From Rhizobium sp. BK650 (GTDB lineage Bacteria; Pseudomonadota; Alphaproteobacteria; Rhizobiales; Rhizobiaceae), in assembly GCF_014195325.1 (NCBI RefSeq), contig NZ_JACIBK010000009.1:148615-212614 (forward strand): a DNA stretch of 64,000 nucleotides, read 5' to 3'. The notes under the pieces were generated by a model. That model searched no databases, was not told the origin of the DNA, and was given only the letters and a program-made list of their open reading frames with translations. Positions 23,867 to 33,083 of the stretch are shown in pieces (position 1 is the first letter of the stretch; each line of letters opens with the position of its first letter). The translations under genes and the position numbers were made by a program.

Positions 23867-24994
23867 ATGACCAGACTCCTTTCCATGAAACGACGCCATT
23901 TCCTTCAGGTTTCTGCGGCCGCCGCTGTCGTTGGCGCAGCGCCAGGTCTTCTCTCCTCTCGCGCATTTGCGCAGACGGCTCTGACCGTCGGCTTCATCTA
24001 TGTCGGCCCCAAGGATGACTACGGCTATAACCAGGCGCATGCCGAGGGTGCGGCCGCCATCAAGGCCTTGCCCGGCATCACCGTCGTTGAAGAAGAGAAC
24101 GTCCCGGAGACGGTAGACGTTCAAAAGACGATGGAATCGATGATCAATCTCGATGGCGCGACCCTGCTCTTCCCAACCTCCTTCGGCTACTTCGACCCGC
24201 ACATGCTGGCGATGGCCGCCAAATATCCCGATATCCAGTTCCGTCATTGCGGCGGCCTGTGGCAAGAAGGCAAGAACCCCGCCAATACGGGCTCCTATTT
24301 CGGTTATATCTTCCAGGGACAATATCTGAATGGCATCGCCGCCGGCCATGCAACGAAGAGCAAGAAGCTCGGCTTTGTTGCCGCCAAGCCGATTCCGCAG
24401 GTTCTGCAGAATATCAATGCCTTCCTGCTCGGCGCCCGCTCCGTCGATCCGGCCATCACCTGCCAGGTGATCTTCACCGGCGAATGGTCGCTTGCCGTCA
24501 AGGAGGCAGAAGCCACCAACGCGCTCGTCGATCAGGGCGCCGACGTCATCACCTGCCACGTCGACAGCCCCAAGGTCGTCGTCGAAACGGCCGCCGGCCG
24601 CGGCGCCTTTGTCTGCGGCTATCACGCCAATCAGAGCCCGCTTGCCCCCGAAAAGTACCTCACCGGCGCTGAATGGGCCTGGGGCAATGTCTACAGCGAT
24701 TTCGTCAAAAAGGCGCAGGGCGGCGAAAAGCTCGGCAATTTCGTGCGCGGCGGCCTGAAGGACGGGTTCGTCAAGATGAGTGCGCTCGGGCCTGCCGTTT
24801 CCGAGGCAGGTCGGAAGGCTTTCGAAACGACCCATGCCGAGATGATGAAGGGCGGCTTCTCTGTCTTCAAGGGACCGCTCAAGGATAACAAGGGCAACGC
24901 GGTCGTCGCCGCCGACAAGAGCTACGCCGAAGACGCAATCGAACTCGAAAGCATGAATTATCTGGTTGAGGGTGTCGTCGGGTCCACGGCTTAA
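23867..24994 (+). CDS. BMP-family ABC transporter solute-binding protein (biuret/triuret module)
   Basis: This 375-residue periplasmic protein has a twin-arginine signal (KRRHFLQVSAAAAVVG...SRAFA|QT) and the BMP/PnrA fold (VGFIYVGPKDDYGYNQAHAEGA; FPTSFGYFDPHMLAMAAKYP; GQYLNGIAAGHATKSKKLGFV). AAGGGGAG lies seven bases before the ATG. BMP proteins usually bind nucleosides or other heterocycles. Here the operon encodes biuret hydrolase, so a urea oligomer (biuret, triuret) or a ring precursor is the likely ligand. The ligand is an inference. Confidence 0.9.
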   Translation: MTRLLSMKRRHFLQVSAAAAVVGAAPGLLSSRAFAQTALTVGFIYVGPKDDYGYNQAHAEGAAAIKALPGITVVEEENVPETVDVQKTMESMINLDGATLLFPTSFGYFDPHMLAMAAKYPDIQFRHCGGLWQEGKNPANTGSYFGYIFQGQYLNGIAAGHATKSKKLGFVAAKPIPQVLQNINAFLLGARSVDPAITCQVIFTGEWSLAVKEAEATNALVDQGADVITCHVDSPKVVVETAAGRGAFVCGYHANQSPLAPEKYLTGAEWAWGNVYSDFVKKAQGGEKLGNFVRGGLKDGFVKMSALGPAVSEAGRKAFETTHAEMMKGGFSVFKGPLKDNKGNAVVAADKSYAEDAIELESMNYLVEGVVGSTA

Positions 24995-25014
24995 CACGCA
25001 GAGGGAGACGCGCC

Positions 25015-26145
25015 ATGACGATCCAGGCCAATGATCCCGCAATCTCAGTCGCTTCCGAAAGACCGGCGTCGCTGCGCCCCATCCTCGAATGGATCGCGCG
25101 ACGGGCTGAACCCATCGTCATCGGCCTTGCGGCCATCCTGATTGGTCTTGCGCTCTTTTCCCTCTTCATCCTGGCGATCGGCAAATCGCCAGCGATGCTT
25201 TTCCAGCTTATGTATGCCGGCGGCTTCGGCAGCTGGTTTTCGATGCAGAACAGCTTAAGTCGTGCCGCACCCCTTCTCCTGACGGCACTCTGCGTCGCCC
25301 TGCCCGCCCGTCTCGGCCTCGTCATTATCGGCGGGGAAGGAGCGGTCGTGCTGGGCGGCGTTGCCGCCGCAGCCATGGCCATGCCGCTTACCGGCGCAGC
25401 ACCGGTTTTCCTGACCCTCGTTCTTATGGGAATGGCCGCAATGGTGGTTGGCGGCATATGGATCGGCCTGGCCGGCTTCTTGCGCCACTATCGCGGCGTC
25501 AACGAGACAATCTCCTCGCTGCTGCTCTCCTATATCGCCATTGCCCTGATGAACCAGTTCGTCGAAGGACCTTTGCGCGATCCCGCCAGCCTCAACAAGC
25601 CTTCGACCAAGCCGCTGCCGCCAGACTATATGCTCGGCAATATTCCGGGCATGGATGTGCATTGGGGCCTCGTCATCGGCATCGTCGCCTGCATCCTCTC
25701 CTGGATACTCATCGAGGTGACGAGCTTCGGCTTTGCTGCCCGCATTGCCGGCGGGAATGTGCGCGCCGCCCAGATCCAGGGTCTGCCTGTCGGTAAGCTG
25801 ATTGCCTGCTTTACGGCGATCGCCGGCAGTTTTGCGGGGCTTGCCGGCATGATCGAAGTCGCAGCGGTACAGGGCAGCGCCAATGCCTCGCTCGCCGCAG
25901 GGTACGGTTATACCGGCATCCTCGTCGCCTTTCTCGCACGCCACAATCCGCTGGCGATCATTCCCGTCGCGATCCTGCTCGGCGGCATCGGTGCCTCAGG
26001 CGGCCTGATCCAGCGCCGCATGGGTCTGCCCGATGCCACCGTGCTGGTGCTGCAGGGCACGCTCTTCATCGTCATCCTCTTCTGCGAGACGTTCTACGGC
26101 CGCTTCAAGATCTTCAATCCCGACCTCTGGAAAAGGAGCCTCTGA
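25015..26145 (+). CDS. BMP-type ABC transporter permease
   Basis: This 376-residue inner-membrane protein has about nine to ten hydrophobic segments. It is of the branched-chain/ribose-type permease family associated with BMP binding proteins (GLVIIGGEGAVVLGG; YRGVNETISSLLLSYIAIAL; GYGYTGILVAFLARHNPL). AGAGGGA precedes the ATG. It ends TGATG, overlapping the second permease by one base. It forms the channel with the next gene. Confidence 0.93.
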   Translation: MTIQANDPAISVASERPASLRPILEWIARRAEPIVIGLAAILIGLALFSLFILAIGKSPAMLFQLMYAGGFGSWFSMQNSLSRAAPLLLTALCVALPARLGLVIIGGEGAVVLGGVAAAAMAMPLTGAAPVFLTLVLMGMAAMVVGGIWIGLAGFLRHYRGVNETISSLLLSYIAIALMNQFVEGPLRDPASLNKPSTKPLPPDYMLGNIPGMDVHWGLVIGIVACILSWILIEVTSFGFAARIAGGNVRAAQIQGLPVGKLIACFTAIAGSFAGLAGMIEVAAVQGSANASLAAGYGYTGILVAFLARHNPLAIIPVAILLGGIGASGGLIQRRMGLPDATVLVLQGTLFIVILFCETFYGRFKIFNPDLWKRSL

Positions 26146-27071
26146 TGGAAGAGACAGGCATCGGCATGTGGGGCGTGCCCCTCGCCATCCTCGCAGGCGC
26201 CATTCGCGTTTCCACGCCCTTCATCTTCGTCAGCCTCGGCGAGACGATCACCGAGCGGTCCGGCCGTATCAATCTCGGGCTTGAAGGAACGCTCGTCTTC
26301 GGCGCCATGACGGCTTACGCCGTCGCCGTCATGACCAGCTCGCCCTGGCTCGGCGTGTTCGCAGCCATGGCAACAGGCGCAATCTTCGGCCTCGTCCACG
26401 GCTGGATCTGCAAGTGGCCAAAGGTCAACGATATCGCAATCGGCATCGCCATGATGCAGTTCGGGCTCGGCCTTGCCTTCTTCCTCGGCAAGCCTTTCAT
26501 CCAGCCTGCGGCACCGCATCTGCCGGCAATTCCGCTCGGTTTTTGGTCCGGCATGCCGCAGATCCAGGCGGCGCTGAACATCAACGTGCTCTTCCTCTTT
26601 GGCGCGGCCCTCGCCCTTATCCTCTGGTGGGCTTTCAAGAACACCCGTATCGGCCTGATCCTGCGTGTCGTCGGCGACAGTACCGACGCAGCGCGCGCCA
26701 TGGGTATCGATCCGGATCGCGTGCGACTGCTTGCCACCGCAGTCGGCGGTTCGCTTGCGGCAATCGGCGGCGCCTATCTGTCGCTCTATTATCCCGGTTC
26801 CTGGAACGAGCGTATTTCCTCCGGTCAGGGCCTGATGGCAGTGGCGCTCGTCATCTTCGCCCGCTGGAACCCGATCGGCTGCTTCCTGGCTGCCCTGCTC
26901 TTCGGCGGCGCCGGTGCGCTGGGCCCGGCGTTGCAGTCCGTCGGCGTCACACAGGGCTATTACCTCTTCTATGCTGCCCCTTACGTGCTCACTCTGGTCA
27001 TCATGATCGCGACCTCATCACCGACCCGTTCGCTCGCCGGCGCGCCCGGCGCGCTGTCGCTCACGAAATGA
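26145..27071 (+). CDS. BMP-type ABC transporter permease
   Basis: The 308-residue protein is the second permease of the pair, with eight or so hydrophobic segments and the conserved TPFIFVSLGETITERSGRIN start and SSGQGLMAVALVIFARWNPI motif. An AAAAGGAG ribosome site lies within the end of the first permease. A 95-base gap separates it from biuret hydrolase. It belongs to the same importer as the ATPase at 27865-29415. Confidence 0.93.
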   Translation: MEETGIGMWGVPLAILAGAIRVSTPFIFVSLGETITERSGRINLGLEGTLVFGAMTAYAVAVMTSSPWLGVFAAMATGAIFGLVHGWICKWPKVNDIAIGIAMMQFGLGLAFFLGKPFIQPAAPHLPAIPLGFWSGMPQIQAALNINVLFLFGAALALILWWAFKNTRIGLILRVVGDSTDAARAMGIDPDRVRLLATAVGGSLAAIGGAYLSLYYPGSWNERISSGQGLMAVALVIFARWNPIGCFLAALLFGGAGALGPALQSVGVTQGYYLFYAAPYVLTLVIMIATSSPTRSLAGAPGALSLTK

Positions 27072-27166
27072 CGAGCGCGGTCCACGTCAAGCGACTGAGC
27101 CGGTCGAAGCGGCCGAACCGTTACCGAAGGACATTCAAACTCGCGAGCGAATAGGAGAGGAAGACG

Positions 27167-27868
27167 ATGGACGCCATGGTCGAAACCAAAGGACAATATA
27201 TCGACGCCGACCCCTATGCCTGGCCCTATAACGGCGCCCTGCGGCCGGACAATACCGCGCTTGTTATCATCGACATGCAGACGGATTTCTGCGGCAAAGG
27301 CGGTTATGTCGACCACATGGGTTACGACCTGTCGCTGGTCCAAGCGCCGATCGAGCCGATCAAGAAGGTGTTGGCGACCATGCGCGCCAAGGGCTACCAT
27401 ATCATTCACACCCGCGAGGGCCATCGGCCCGATCTCGCCGACCTGCCAGCCAACAAGCGCTGGCGCTCGCAGCGCATCGGCGCCGGCATCGGCGATCCGG
27501 GGCCTTGCGGACGCATCCTCACACGTGGCGAACCCGGCTGGGACATCATTCCCGAACTCTACCCGACCGAGGGCGAGACGATCATCGACAAGCCGGGCAA
27601 GGGTTCCTTCTGTGCCACTGATCTGGAACTGATCCTCAACCAGAAGCGGATCGAAAACATCATTCTGACCGGCATCACCACTGACGTCTGTGTTTCCACG
27701 ACCATGCGCGAGGCAAACGACCGCGGCTACGAATGCCTGCTTCTGGAGGACTGCTGCGGTGCAACCGACTACGGCAACCACCTTGCCGCCATCAAGATGG
27801 TGAAGATGCAGGGCGGCGTCTTCGGCTCGGTCTCCAATTCCGAGACGTTTGTGAGCCAGTTGCCATGA
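27167..27868 (+). CDS. biuH: biuret hydrolase (cysteine hydrolase, isochorismatase fold)
   Basis: This 233-residue amidohydrolase converts biuret to allophanate and ammonia. The catalytic residues Asp36 (VIIDMQTDF), Lys142 (DKPGKGSF), Cys175 (TTDVCVST) and Gln215 (VKMQGGVFG) fall at the numbers I recall for the characterised R. leguminosarum BiuH. This supports both the identity and the ATG at 27167. It lies inside the BMP importer operon, between permease and ATPase genes, and overlaps the ATPase start by four bases (ATGA). Its product would be consumed by the allophanate hydrolase at 17410-19221. Confidence 0.93.
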   Translation: MDAMVETKGQYIDADPYAWPYNGALRPDNTALVIIDMQTDFCGKGGYVDHMGYDLSLVQAPIEPIKKVLATMRAKGYHIIHTREGHRPDLADLPANKRWRSQRIGAGIGDPGPCGRILTRGEPGWDIIPELYPTEGETIIDKPGKGSFCATDLELILNQKRIENIILTGITTDVCVSTTMREANDRGYECLLLEDCCGATDYGNHLAAIKMVKMQGGVFGSVSNSETFVSQLP

Positions 27869-29415
27869 GCACGGTCCGCGACACCCCCCTCCCGCAACCC
27901 GGCAAGGCTGTCGGCATTGATACGATCGACATGACGATGCGCTTCGGCAGCTTCACCGCGCTCGACCAGGTTTCGATAAATGTGCCTGCGGGCAGTTTCC
28001 ACGCCCTGCTTGGCGAAAACGGCGCCGGCAAATCGACGCTCGTCAAATGTATCATGGGCTTCTATCACGCGACATCGGGCGCGCTTTCCGTCGACGGCCG
28101 CGAAGTGGCGATCGCGTCGCCGAAGGACGCGGCGACCTACGGCCTCGGCATGGTCTACCAGCATTTCACGCTGGTCCCTTCACTGACGGGTGCCGAAAAC
28201 CTCGTCATCAGCCGCGACGAAGTGCCTGCTATCATCGATTGGGCGAAGGAGCGCAGGGATCTTGCAGCCTTCATGGAACGCATGCCTTTCAAGATCCCGC
28301 TCGACAGGCCGGTCAGTGAGCTTGCCGCCGGTGAGAAGCAGAAGCTGGAGATCGTCAAGCAACTCTACCTCGGCCGCTCCTTTCTCGTGCTGGACGAGCC
28401 AACCTCGGTGCTGACGCCGGCAGAAGCCGACGAAATGCTTGGCCTCGTGCGCGCCATGACGCAACGCGGCGAACTGACGGTGCTGATGATCTCCCACAAG
28501 TTCCACGAGGTGACGAAATTCGCCGATAACCTCTCCATCCTGCGGCGGGGCAAGCTCGTCGGCACCGGCAAGGTCGGCGAACTCTCCACCGCCGACATGG
28601 CGGCGATGATGATCGGCGACGTCAAGCTCGCCGAACTCGACACCCGCGTTCCGGTTTCCGAAAGCGCCAAGCCGATCCTCACCGTCGAGCAGATCAAGGC
28701 TCCCGATCGTTCCGGCCTCAAGACCATCGAGATCGACAGTCTCTTGGTCCGCTCCGGCGAAATCGTCGGCATTGCCGGGATATCCGGCAACGGCCAGAAG
28801 GAGCTGACCGAAATCCTCGCCGGCCAGCGGCCGACGGACAGTGGCCGCGTCAGCGTCAAAGGCCAGATCTACGGCGCGACGCGCCCTGAAACCCGGAAGA
28901 ATAATGTCCGCTTCATTCCCGAGGAGCCGCTGCAGAATGCCTGCGCGCCGCGCATGACGGTCAGCGAAAACCTCGCCTTCCGGACCTTCGACCTGAAGGC
29001 GGACGGAAAGGACGCGGTCTGGCTGAACAAGGGCAAGATGAAGAAGCGCGCTACGGCGCTGATCTCCGATTTCAAGGTGAAAACGGCTTCCTCCTCCTCG
29101 CCCATCGCGGCTCTTTCGGGTGGCAACGTACAGCGGGCCGTGCTTGCCCGCGAACTGACCGGCGAGGTGGACCTGCTGATCGTCTCGAACCCCTGTTTCG
29201 GCCTTGACTTCTCGGCCGTGGCCGAGATCCGCGCCCGCATCATGAAGGCCCGAAATTCCGGGACGGCCGTGCTGCTCCTTTCGGAAGACCTCGACGAGCT
29301 ACTCGAAATGTCCGACCGCATCATGGTCATCTCCGAAGGCAAGCTGGTTTATGAGACACCGGCGCGCTCGGCCGATATCGGCGTCATCGGCGCCCATATG
29401 GCGGGGCACCACTGA
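27865..29415 (+). CDS. BMP-type ABC transporter ATPase (two nucleotide-binding domains)
   Basis: This 516-residue tandem ATPase is of the sugar/nucleoside class. Domain 1 has Walker A GENGAGKST, a signature-like VSELAAGEKQKLEI and Walker B FLVLDEPTSVLTP. Domain 2 has a degenerate P-loop region (GIAGISGNGQKELTEIL), signature LSGGNVQRAVLARE and LLIVSNPCFGLD, where the usual Glu of Walker B is not conserved. This asymmetry is normal for the family. It starts on ATGA overlapping biuH and ends one base into the next hydrolase, confirming a single transcript. Confidence 0.93.
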   Translation: MSTVRDTPLPQPGKAVGIDTIDMTMRFGSFTALDQVSINVPAGSFHALLGENGAGKSTLVKCIMGFYHATSGALSVDGREVAIASPKDAATYGLGMVYQHFTLVPSLTGAENLVISRDEVPAIIDWAKERRDLAAFMERMPFKIPLDRPVSELAAGEKQKLEIVKQLYLGRSFLVLDEPTSVLTPAEADEMLGLVRAMTQRGELTVLMISHKFHEVTKFADNLSILRRGKLVGTGKVGELSTADMAAMMIGDVKLAELDTRVPVSESAKPILTVEQIKAPDRSGLKTIEIDSLLVRSGEIVGIAGISGNGQKELTEILAGQRPTDSGRVSVKGQIYGATRPETRKNNVRFIPEEPLQNACAPRMTVSENLAFRTFDLKADGKDAVWLNKGKMKKRATALISDFKVKTASSSSPIAALSGGNVQRAVLARELTGEVDLLIVSNPCFGLDFSAVAEIRARIMKARNSGTAVLLLSEDLDELLEMSDRIMVISEGKLVYETPARSADIGVIGAHMAGHH

Positions 29416-30083
29416 TGGCTAGGATCAAGGCAGAACCCTTCGCTTTCCCGGTGGTGCACGACCAGCTCGCCCTTATCGTCATCGACATGCAGCGCGATTT
29501 CGCCGAGCCCGGCGGTTTCGGCGCCAGCCTCGGCAATGATGTCAGCCGCATCACAAGGATCGTGCCTGACGTCAAACGCCTCATCCAGGGCTTCCGAAAT
29601 GCCGGCCTGCCGGTCATCCATACGATGGAATGCCACAGGCCCGATCTCTCGGACCTGCCGCCGGCAAAACGAAACCGCGGCAACCCGACGCTGCGGATCG
29701 GTGACGAAGGTCCGATGGGCCGAATACTTATCTCCGGCGAACCTGGCACAGCGATCCTGCCGGAGCTTGCCCCAGTCAAGGGAGAGGTTGTCATCGAAAA
29801 ACCCGGCAAAGGCGCCTTCTACGCCACGGAACTTGGAAAAGTGCTGCAGCAGAGGGGCATCAAACAGCTGGTCTTCGCAGGTGTAACGACAGAAGTCTGC
29901 GTGCAGACCACAATGCGCGAGGCAAACGATCGCGGTTACGAATGCGTGCTCGCCGAGGAGGCGACGGAAAGCTATTTTCCCGAGTTCAAGGCGGCCGCCA
30001 TTGCCATGATCCGCGCCCAAGGTGCGATCGTCGGCTGGACGGCCCATGTCGACGATATCCTGGAGAGCATCGCCAATGCCTGA
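29415..30083 (+). CDS. cysteine hydrolase of isochorismatase family, candidate triuret hydrolase
   Basis: This 222-residue paralogue of biuret hydrolase has all four catalytic-type residues: Asp24 (IVIDMQRDF), Lys129 (EKPGKGAF), Cys162 (TTEVCVQT) and Gln202 (IRAQGAIVGW). It differs in the substrate-lid segment and lacks the CCGATDYG stretch. Known triuret hydrolases (TrtA) are relatives of BiuH found beside it, and they supply biuret. That is the best reading here, but another ureido or carbamoyl substrate is possible. It overlaps the ATPase gene upstream by one base and the cupin gene downstream by eight. Confidence 0.72.
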   Translation: MARIKAEPFAFPVVHDQLALIVIDMQRDFAEPGGFGASLGNDVSRITRIVPDVKRLIQGFRNAGLPVIHTMECHRPDLSDLPPAKRNRGNPTLRIGDEGPMGRILISGEPGTAILPELAPVKGEVVIEKPGKGAFYATELGKVLQQRGIKQLVFAGVTTEVCVQTTMREANDRGYECVLAEEATESYFPEFKAAAIAMIRAQGAIVGWTAHVDDILESIANA

Positions 30084-30423
30084 GACGACCCGCGAACTGC
30101 TCACTAGTGGTGGCTGGAAAGAACTGGAATTCGGTCCTTTCCGCGATGACGTGACAATCCATTGGATTCGCCCCTTCGACGGCGAGCATCCCGGCGTAGC
30201 GCTGCTGAAATATGAAGCCGGCGCTTCCGTCCCCCGCCACCGGCACGAAGGACTGGAGACCATTCTCGTGCTCGATGGAGTTCAGTCCGATGAAGCGGGC
30301 GACTACGCCCGCGGCAGCTACATCGTCAACGCACCGGGCACCGAACACTCGGTCTGGAGCGATACCGGCTGTGTCGTGCTCATCCAATGGGACCGACCGG
30401 TAACAATACTGGGGGAGAAATAA
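30076..30423 (+). CDS. small ChrR-like cupin protein
   Basis: This 115-residue single-domain cupin has a metal-binding HRHEG motif (VPRHRHEGLETILVLDGVQ, about 51-69) and a second motif GTEHSVWSDTGCVVLIQW. It resembles the C-terminal cupin of anti-sigma factor ChrR but lacks the zinc N-terminal domain. The ATG at 30076 lies within the end of the hydrolase gene, implying coupled translation. It is the last gene of the biuret module. Its function is unknown; it could be a small enzyme or a sensor for the pathway. Confidence 0.8.
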   Translation: MPETTRELLTSGGWKELEFGPFRDDVTIHWIRPFDGEHPGVALLKYEAGASVPRHRHEGLETILVLDGVQSDEAGDYARGSYIVNAPGTEHSVWSDTGCVVLIQWDRPVTILGEK

Positions 30424-30561
30424 CGTCGAGCCGAGATACCGTCCTTCGATATCCTCACCGCGCGACGCAGTGCTGGCGACCGTCACTCCTTAAATCGCAA
30501 AAGGCCGCATTGCCAGTTCAGCCGGCTTGAATGCCATACGCTCGAGACCTAAATTGCCAGA

Positions 30562-31551
30562 ATGCTTGACCATTCGTCTCGACCATTGTCGCAGTCAACT
30601 ATCCCCGTGGATGCCCTGAGCGAAGTCCTGCAAGACTTTCGCCTGAGTGGCGTCAACTATGGGCGTTGCGAACTCAGACATCCGTGGAGCATCGCTTTTC
30701 CGCAACAACAACTGCTTCGTTTTCACTTTGTGAGCCAAGGTCCGTGCTGGATCCATACCGAGGTCGAAGGATGGCAGGAGCTGAACGATGGCGATCTGGT
30801 GCTGCTGCCGCAAGGGATCGCACACCGATTGGCCAGCGCGCCAGACGTTGAGGGCGACTGCCTTAAAAGCTGTCAGATAACGAGCTTGGGAAGCAATGTC
30901 TGCGAAGTGCTGCGGGAAGGAACGGGCTCGACCAGCACCCTCTTCTGCGGCTCCATGGCTTTGGGGGCACATGCACTTAACCCTTTGATCGCTCTGATGC
31001 CGCCAATCATCAAGGGCTGCGATGTGGCCGGCAACGACCCGATTGTTGGCCCCCTGCTGACGGCTATGTCGGCGGAAGCGACCCAGCCCCAGATGGGAAG
31101 CGCGACCGTCCTGTCGCGGATGGCGGACTTACTTGCAGCCCGGCTTATCCGCTGCTGGGTCAATTGCAGCGGAACCTCGACCACGGGCTGGCTCGCCGCT
31201 ATCCGCGATGCCCACATCGGTCGCGCCTTGGCGGCCATGCACAGGAACCCCGGTCATAACTGGACCCTCGAAAGCCTCGCCGGTGTGGCAGGCCAGTCGC
31301 GCTCGATCTTCGCCGAGCGCTTCAGCGCTATTTTGGGAGAAGGCGCGGCACATTATCTCATCCGCCTTCGCATGCAGCTTGCCCGGGAGCTGTTAGGACA
31401 AAGCGGCATGTCGGTCGCCGAGGTTGCCTCCCGGCTGGGCTACGAGTCGGAGGCGTCCTTCGCGCGCGCCTTCAAGCGCGTCACAAGCGTCCCACCAGGC
31501 GTTGTGCGTCGCACAAATTCCGGACGAATGGGCATGGATTTCGGATTTTAG
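30562..31551 (+). CDS. AraC-family transcriptional regulator
   Basis: The 329-residue protein has an N-terminal cupin-like ligand domain (about 20-200; DGDLVLLPQGIAHRL) and a C-terminal double helix-turn-helix (about 215-310; WTLESLAGVAGQSRSIFAERFSAILGE and MSVAEVASRLGYESEASFARAFKRV). Its base composition is slightly lower in GC than the nitrogen cluster before it. It is 59 bases upstream of, and co-directional with, an MFS exporter gene, a common AraC-plus-exporter pair. The inducer is unknown. Confidence 0.9.
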   Translation: MLDHSSRPLSQSTIPVDALSEVLQDFRLSGVNYGRCELRHPWSIAFPQQQLLRFHFVSQGPCWIHTEVEGWQELNDGDLVLLPQGIAHRLASAPDVEGDCLKSCQITSLGSNVCEVLREGTGSTSTLFCGSMALGAHALNPLIALMPPIIKGCDVAGNDPIVGPLLTAMSAEATQPQMGSATVLSRMADLLAARLIRCWVNCSGTSTTGWLAAIRDAHIGRALAAMHRNPGHNWTLESLAGVAGQSRSIFAERFSAILGEGAAHYLIRLRMQLARELLGQSGMSVAEVASRLGYESEASFARAFKRVTSVPPGVVRRTNSGRMGMDFGF

Positions 31552-31610
31552 GATACATATCATCTGGAAAACTTCGTCTATGACATCTCCGAGCGTAGGA
31601 GATATTTCAA

Positions 31611-32816
31611 ATGACGGACACAACATCACAGCTTGACGAAGCTACAATTGGCCTGGAGACCGAGCAATCTGTCTGGACCGCGTCTACGTGGTTTGCCGTT
31701 CTTTCGATGGCGGCCACCAGTTTCGCGCTTGTATCAGCTGAGTTCTTGCCAGCAGGTCTCTTGACGCCAATGGCGCGCGATCTCGGGGTTACCGAGGGAA
31801 CCGCCGGACAGGTCGTTACGGCTACCGCTTCCGTCGGCGCCGTGACGGCTCTTTTGAGCAATGTTCTCATCGGCAGACTGAACCGCAAAACCGTGCTCGT
31901 CGGTCTCAGCGCCTTGGCGGTGGGCTCCAATGTTTTAGCATCTTTTGCGACCGATTTTTGGCTCTTGTTGTTGGGCCGGGCTGGGCTCGGCATCGCGCTC
32001 AGCGGTTTCTGGGCGCTTTCAGTTGCGGTAGTAGCGAGGTTGGTGGGCGCCAATGCGACAGGTCGTGGTATGGCCATCGTCACCCTCGGCGTCTCGCTCG
32101 CCACCATAGCTGCACCATCGGTGGGTGCTTTGATCAGCGATTGGCTGGGATGGCGCATCGCCATGGCGATGACCGCCGGGCTTGCCGCCGTCGCTATGCT
32201 GCTGCAGCTGCTCAGCTTGCCGACACTGCCTGCAAGCACAAGCAACAGTCTCGCCGATGTCTTCCGGCTGACACGACGACGGGCGGTTCAACTGGGAATG
32301 CTTGCCATTCTTTTGCTGATGACAGGGCATTTTGCCGGCTCGGTCTATGTGCGCCCCTTCCTCGAACAGGTGACGCTCCTTGAAACCAATTCGATCGCCC
32401 TGGCGCTTCTCGGGTTTGGCGTCGCTTCCGTGATCGGAAATGTTGCCGGTGGCCGAATTGCCGACGCGAGTATTCGTCTGGCGCTCGCTGTCACCGCCGC
32501 GATGATGGCGTTTGCGGCGCTCGTTCTCGTCCTTGCAGGCACTCATGCCGGCATCGCGTTCGCCCTCGTTACACTTTGGGGCTTCGCCTTCGGAATGGGC
32601 CCGGTGGTGCTGCCGACCAATCTTTCCCGCGCGGCACCAGAAGCTCTTGAAGCGGCGGGCAGCCTGATGGTCGTCTCGTTTCAGGTCGCCATCAGTATCG
32701 GCGCGGTTTTCGGCGGCTATGTCGTCGACCACTATGGTGCTGCAGGACCCTTGACCCTTACGGCCGTCCTAGCCGCATCGACCGTCGCCCTGGCCTTGCT
32801 GCAGCCTCGCAGCTGA
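31611..32816 (+). CDS. MFS transporter, DHA1 (AraJ-like) efflux family
   Basis: This 401-residue protein has twelve predicted transmembrane helices and a cytoplasmic motif-A variant between helices 2 and 3 (LIGRLNRKTVLVG). A TAGGAGA ribosome site lies about eight bases before the ATG. It resembles sugar-efflux/drug exporters of the AraJ/YdhP group. The AraC regulator just upstream probably controls it. The substrate cannot be read from sequence. Confidence 0.92.
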   Translation: MTDTTSQLDEATIGLETEQSVWTASTWFAVLSMAATSFALVSAEFLPAGLLTPMARDLGVTEGTAGQVVTATASVGAVTALLSNVLIGRLNRKTVLVGLSALAVGSNVLASFATDFWLLLLGRAGLGIALSGFWALSVAVVARLVGANATGRGMAIVTLGVSLATIAAPSVGALISDWLGWRIAMAMTAGLAAVAMLLQLLSLPTLPASTSNSLADVFRLTRRRAVQLGMLAILLLMTGHFAGSVYVRPFLEQVTLLETNSIALALLGFGVASVIGNVAGGRIADASIRLALAVTAAMMAFAALVLVLAGTHAGIAFALVTLWGFAFGMGPVVLPTNLSRAAPEALEAAGSLMVVSFQVAISIGAVFGGYVVDHYGAAGPLTLTAVLAASTVALALLQPRS

Positions 32817-33025
32817 TTGTTGCTTCCGGTTTGAGCATCGCGCAATCGGACTGAAAAATGCCGTGAGATCTGTTGCTGGATGCGACATCTCAGCTGCGCG
32901 CGTCACGACGAGCCCGCTCGCGGCATTGGCCGGCCTTATCGCAATCGCGCTGACAGATGACGCTGTATCATCGGCGCGCTATCGGACCGGATCTGCGCTT
33001 ACGACCGGCCTATGGATGGATCGAA

Positions 33026-33054
33026 GAGCCGGGGGGCCTGAGACCGGCCGGCTC
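33026..33054 (-). terminator. possible terminator stem after glpK
   Basis: GAGCCGG (33026-33032) and CCGGCTC (33048-33054) can pair into a 7-bp GC-rich stem 30 bases beyond the glpK stop. On the minus strand it is followed by TTCGATCC, which is not a T run, so intrinsic termination is uncertain. The rest of the 267-base gap between the MFS gene and glpK holds nothing else I can support. Confidence 0.3.
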
Positions 33055-33083
33055 ACTTCACGGTGGTGGGTCCTCCCCCCGGG

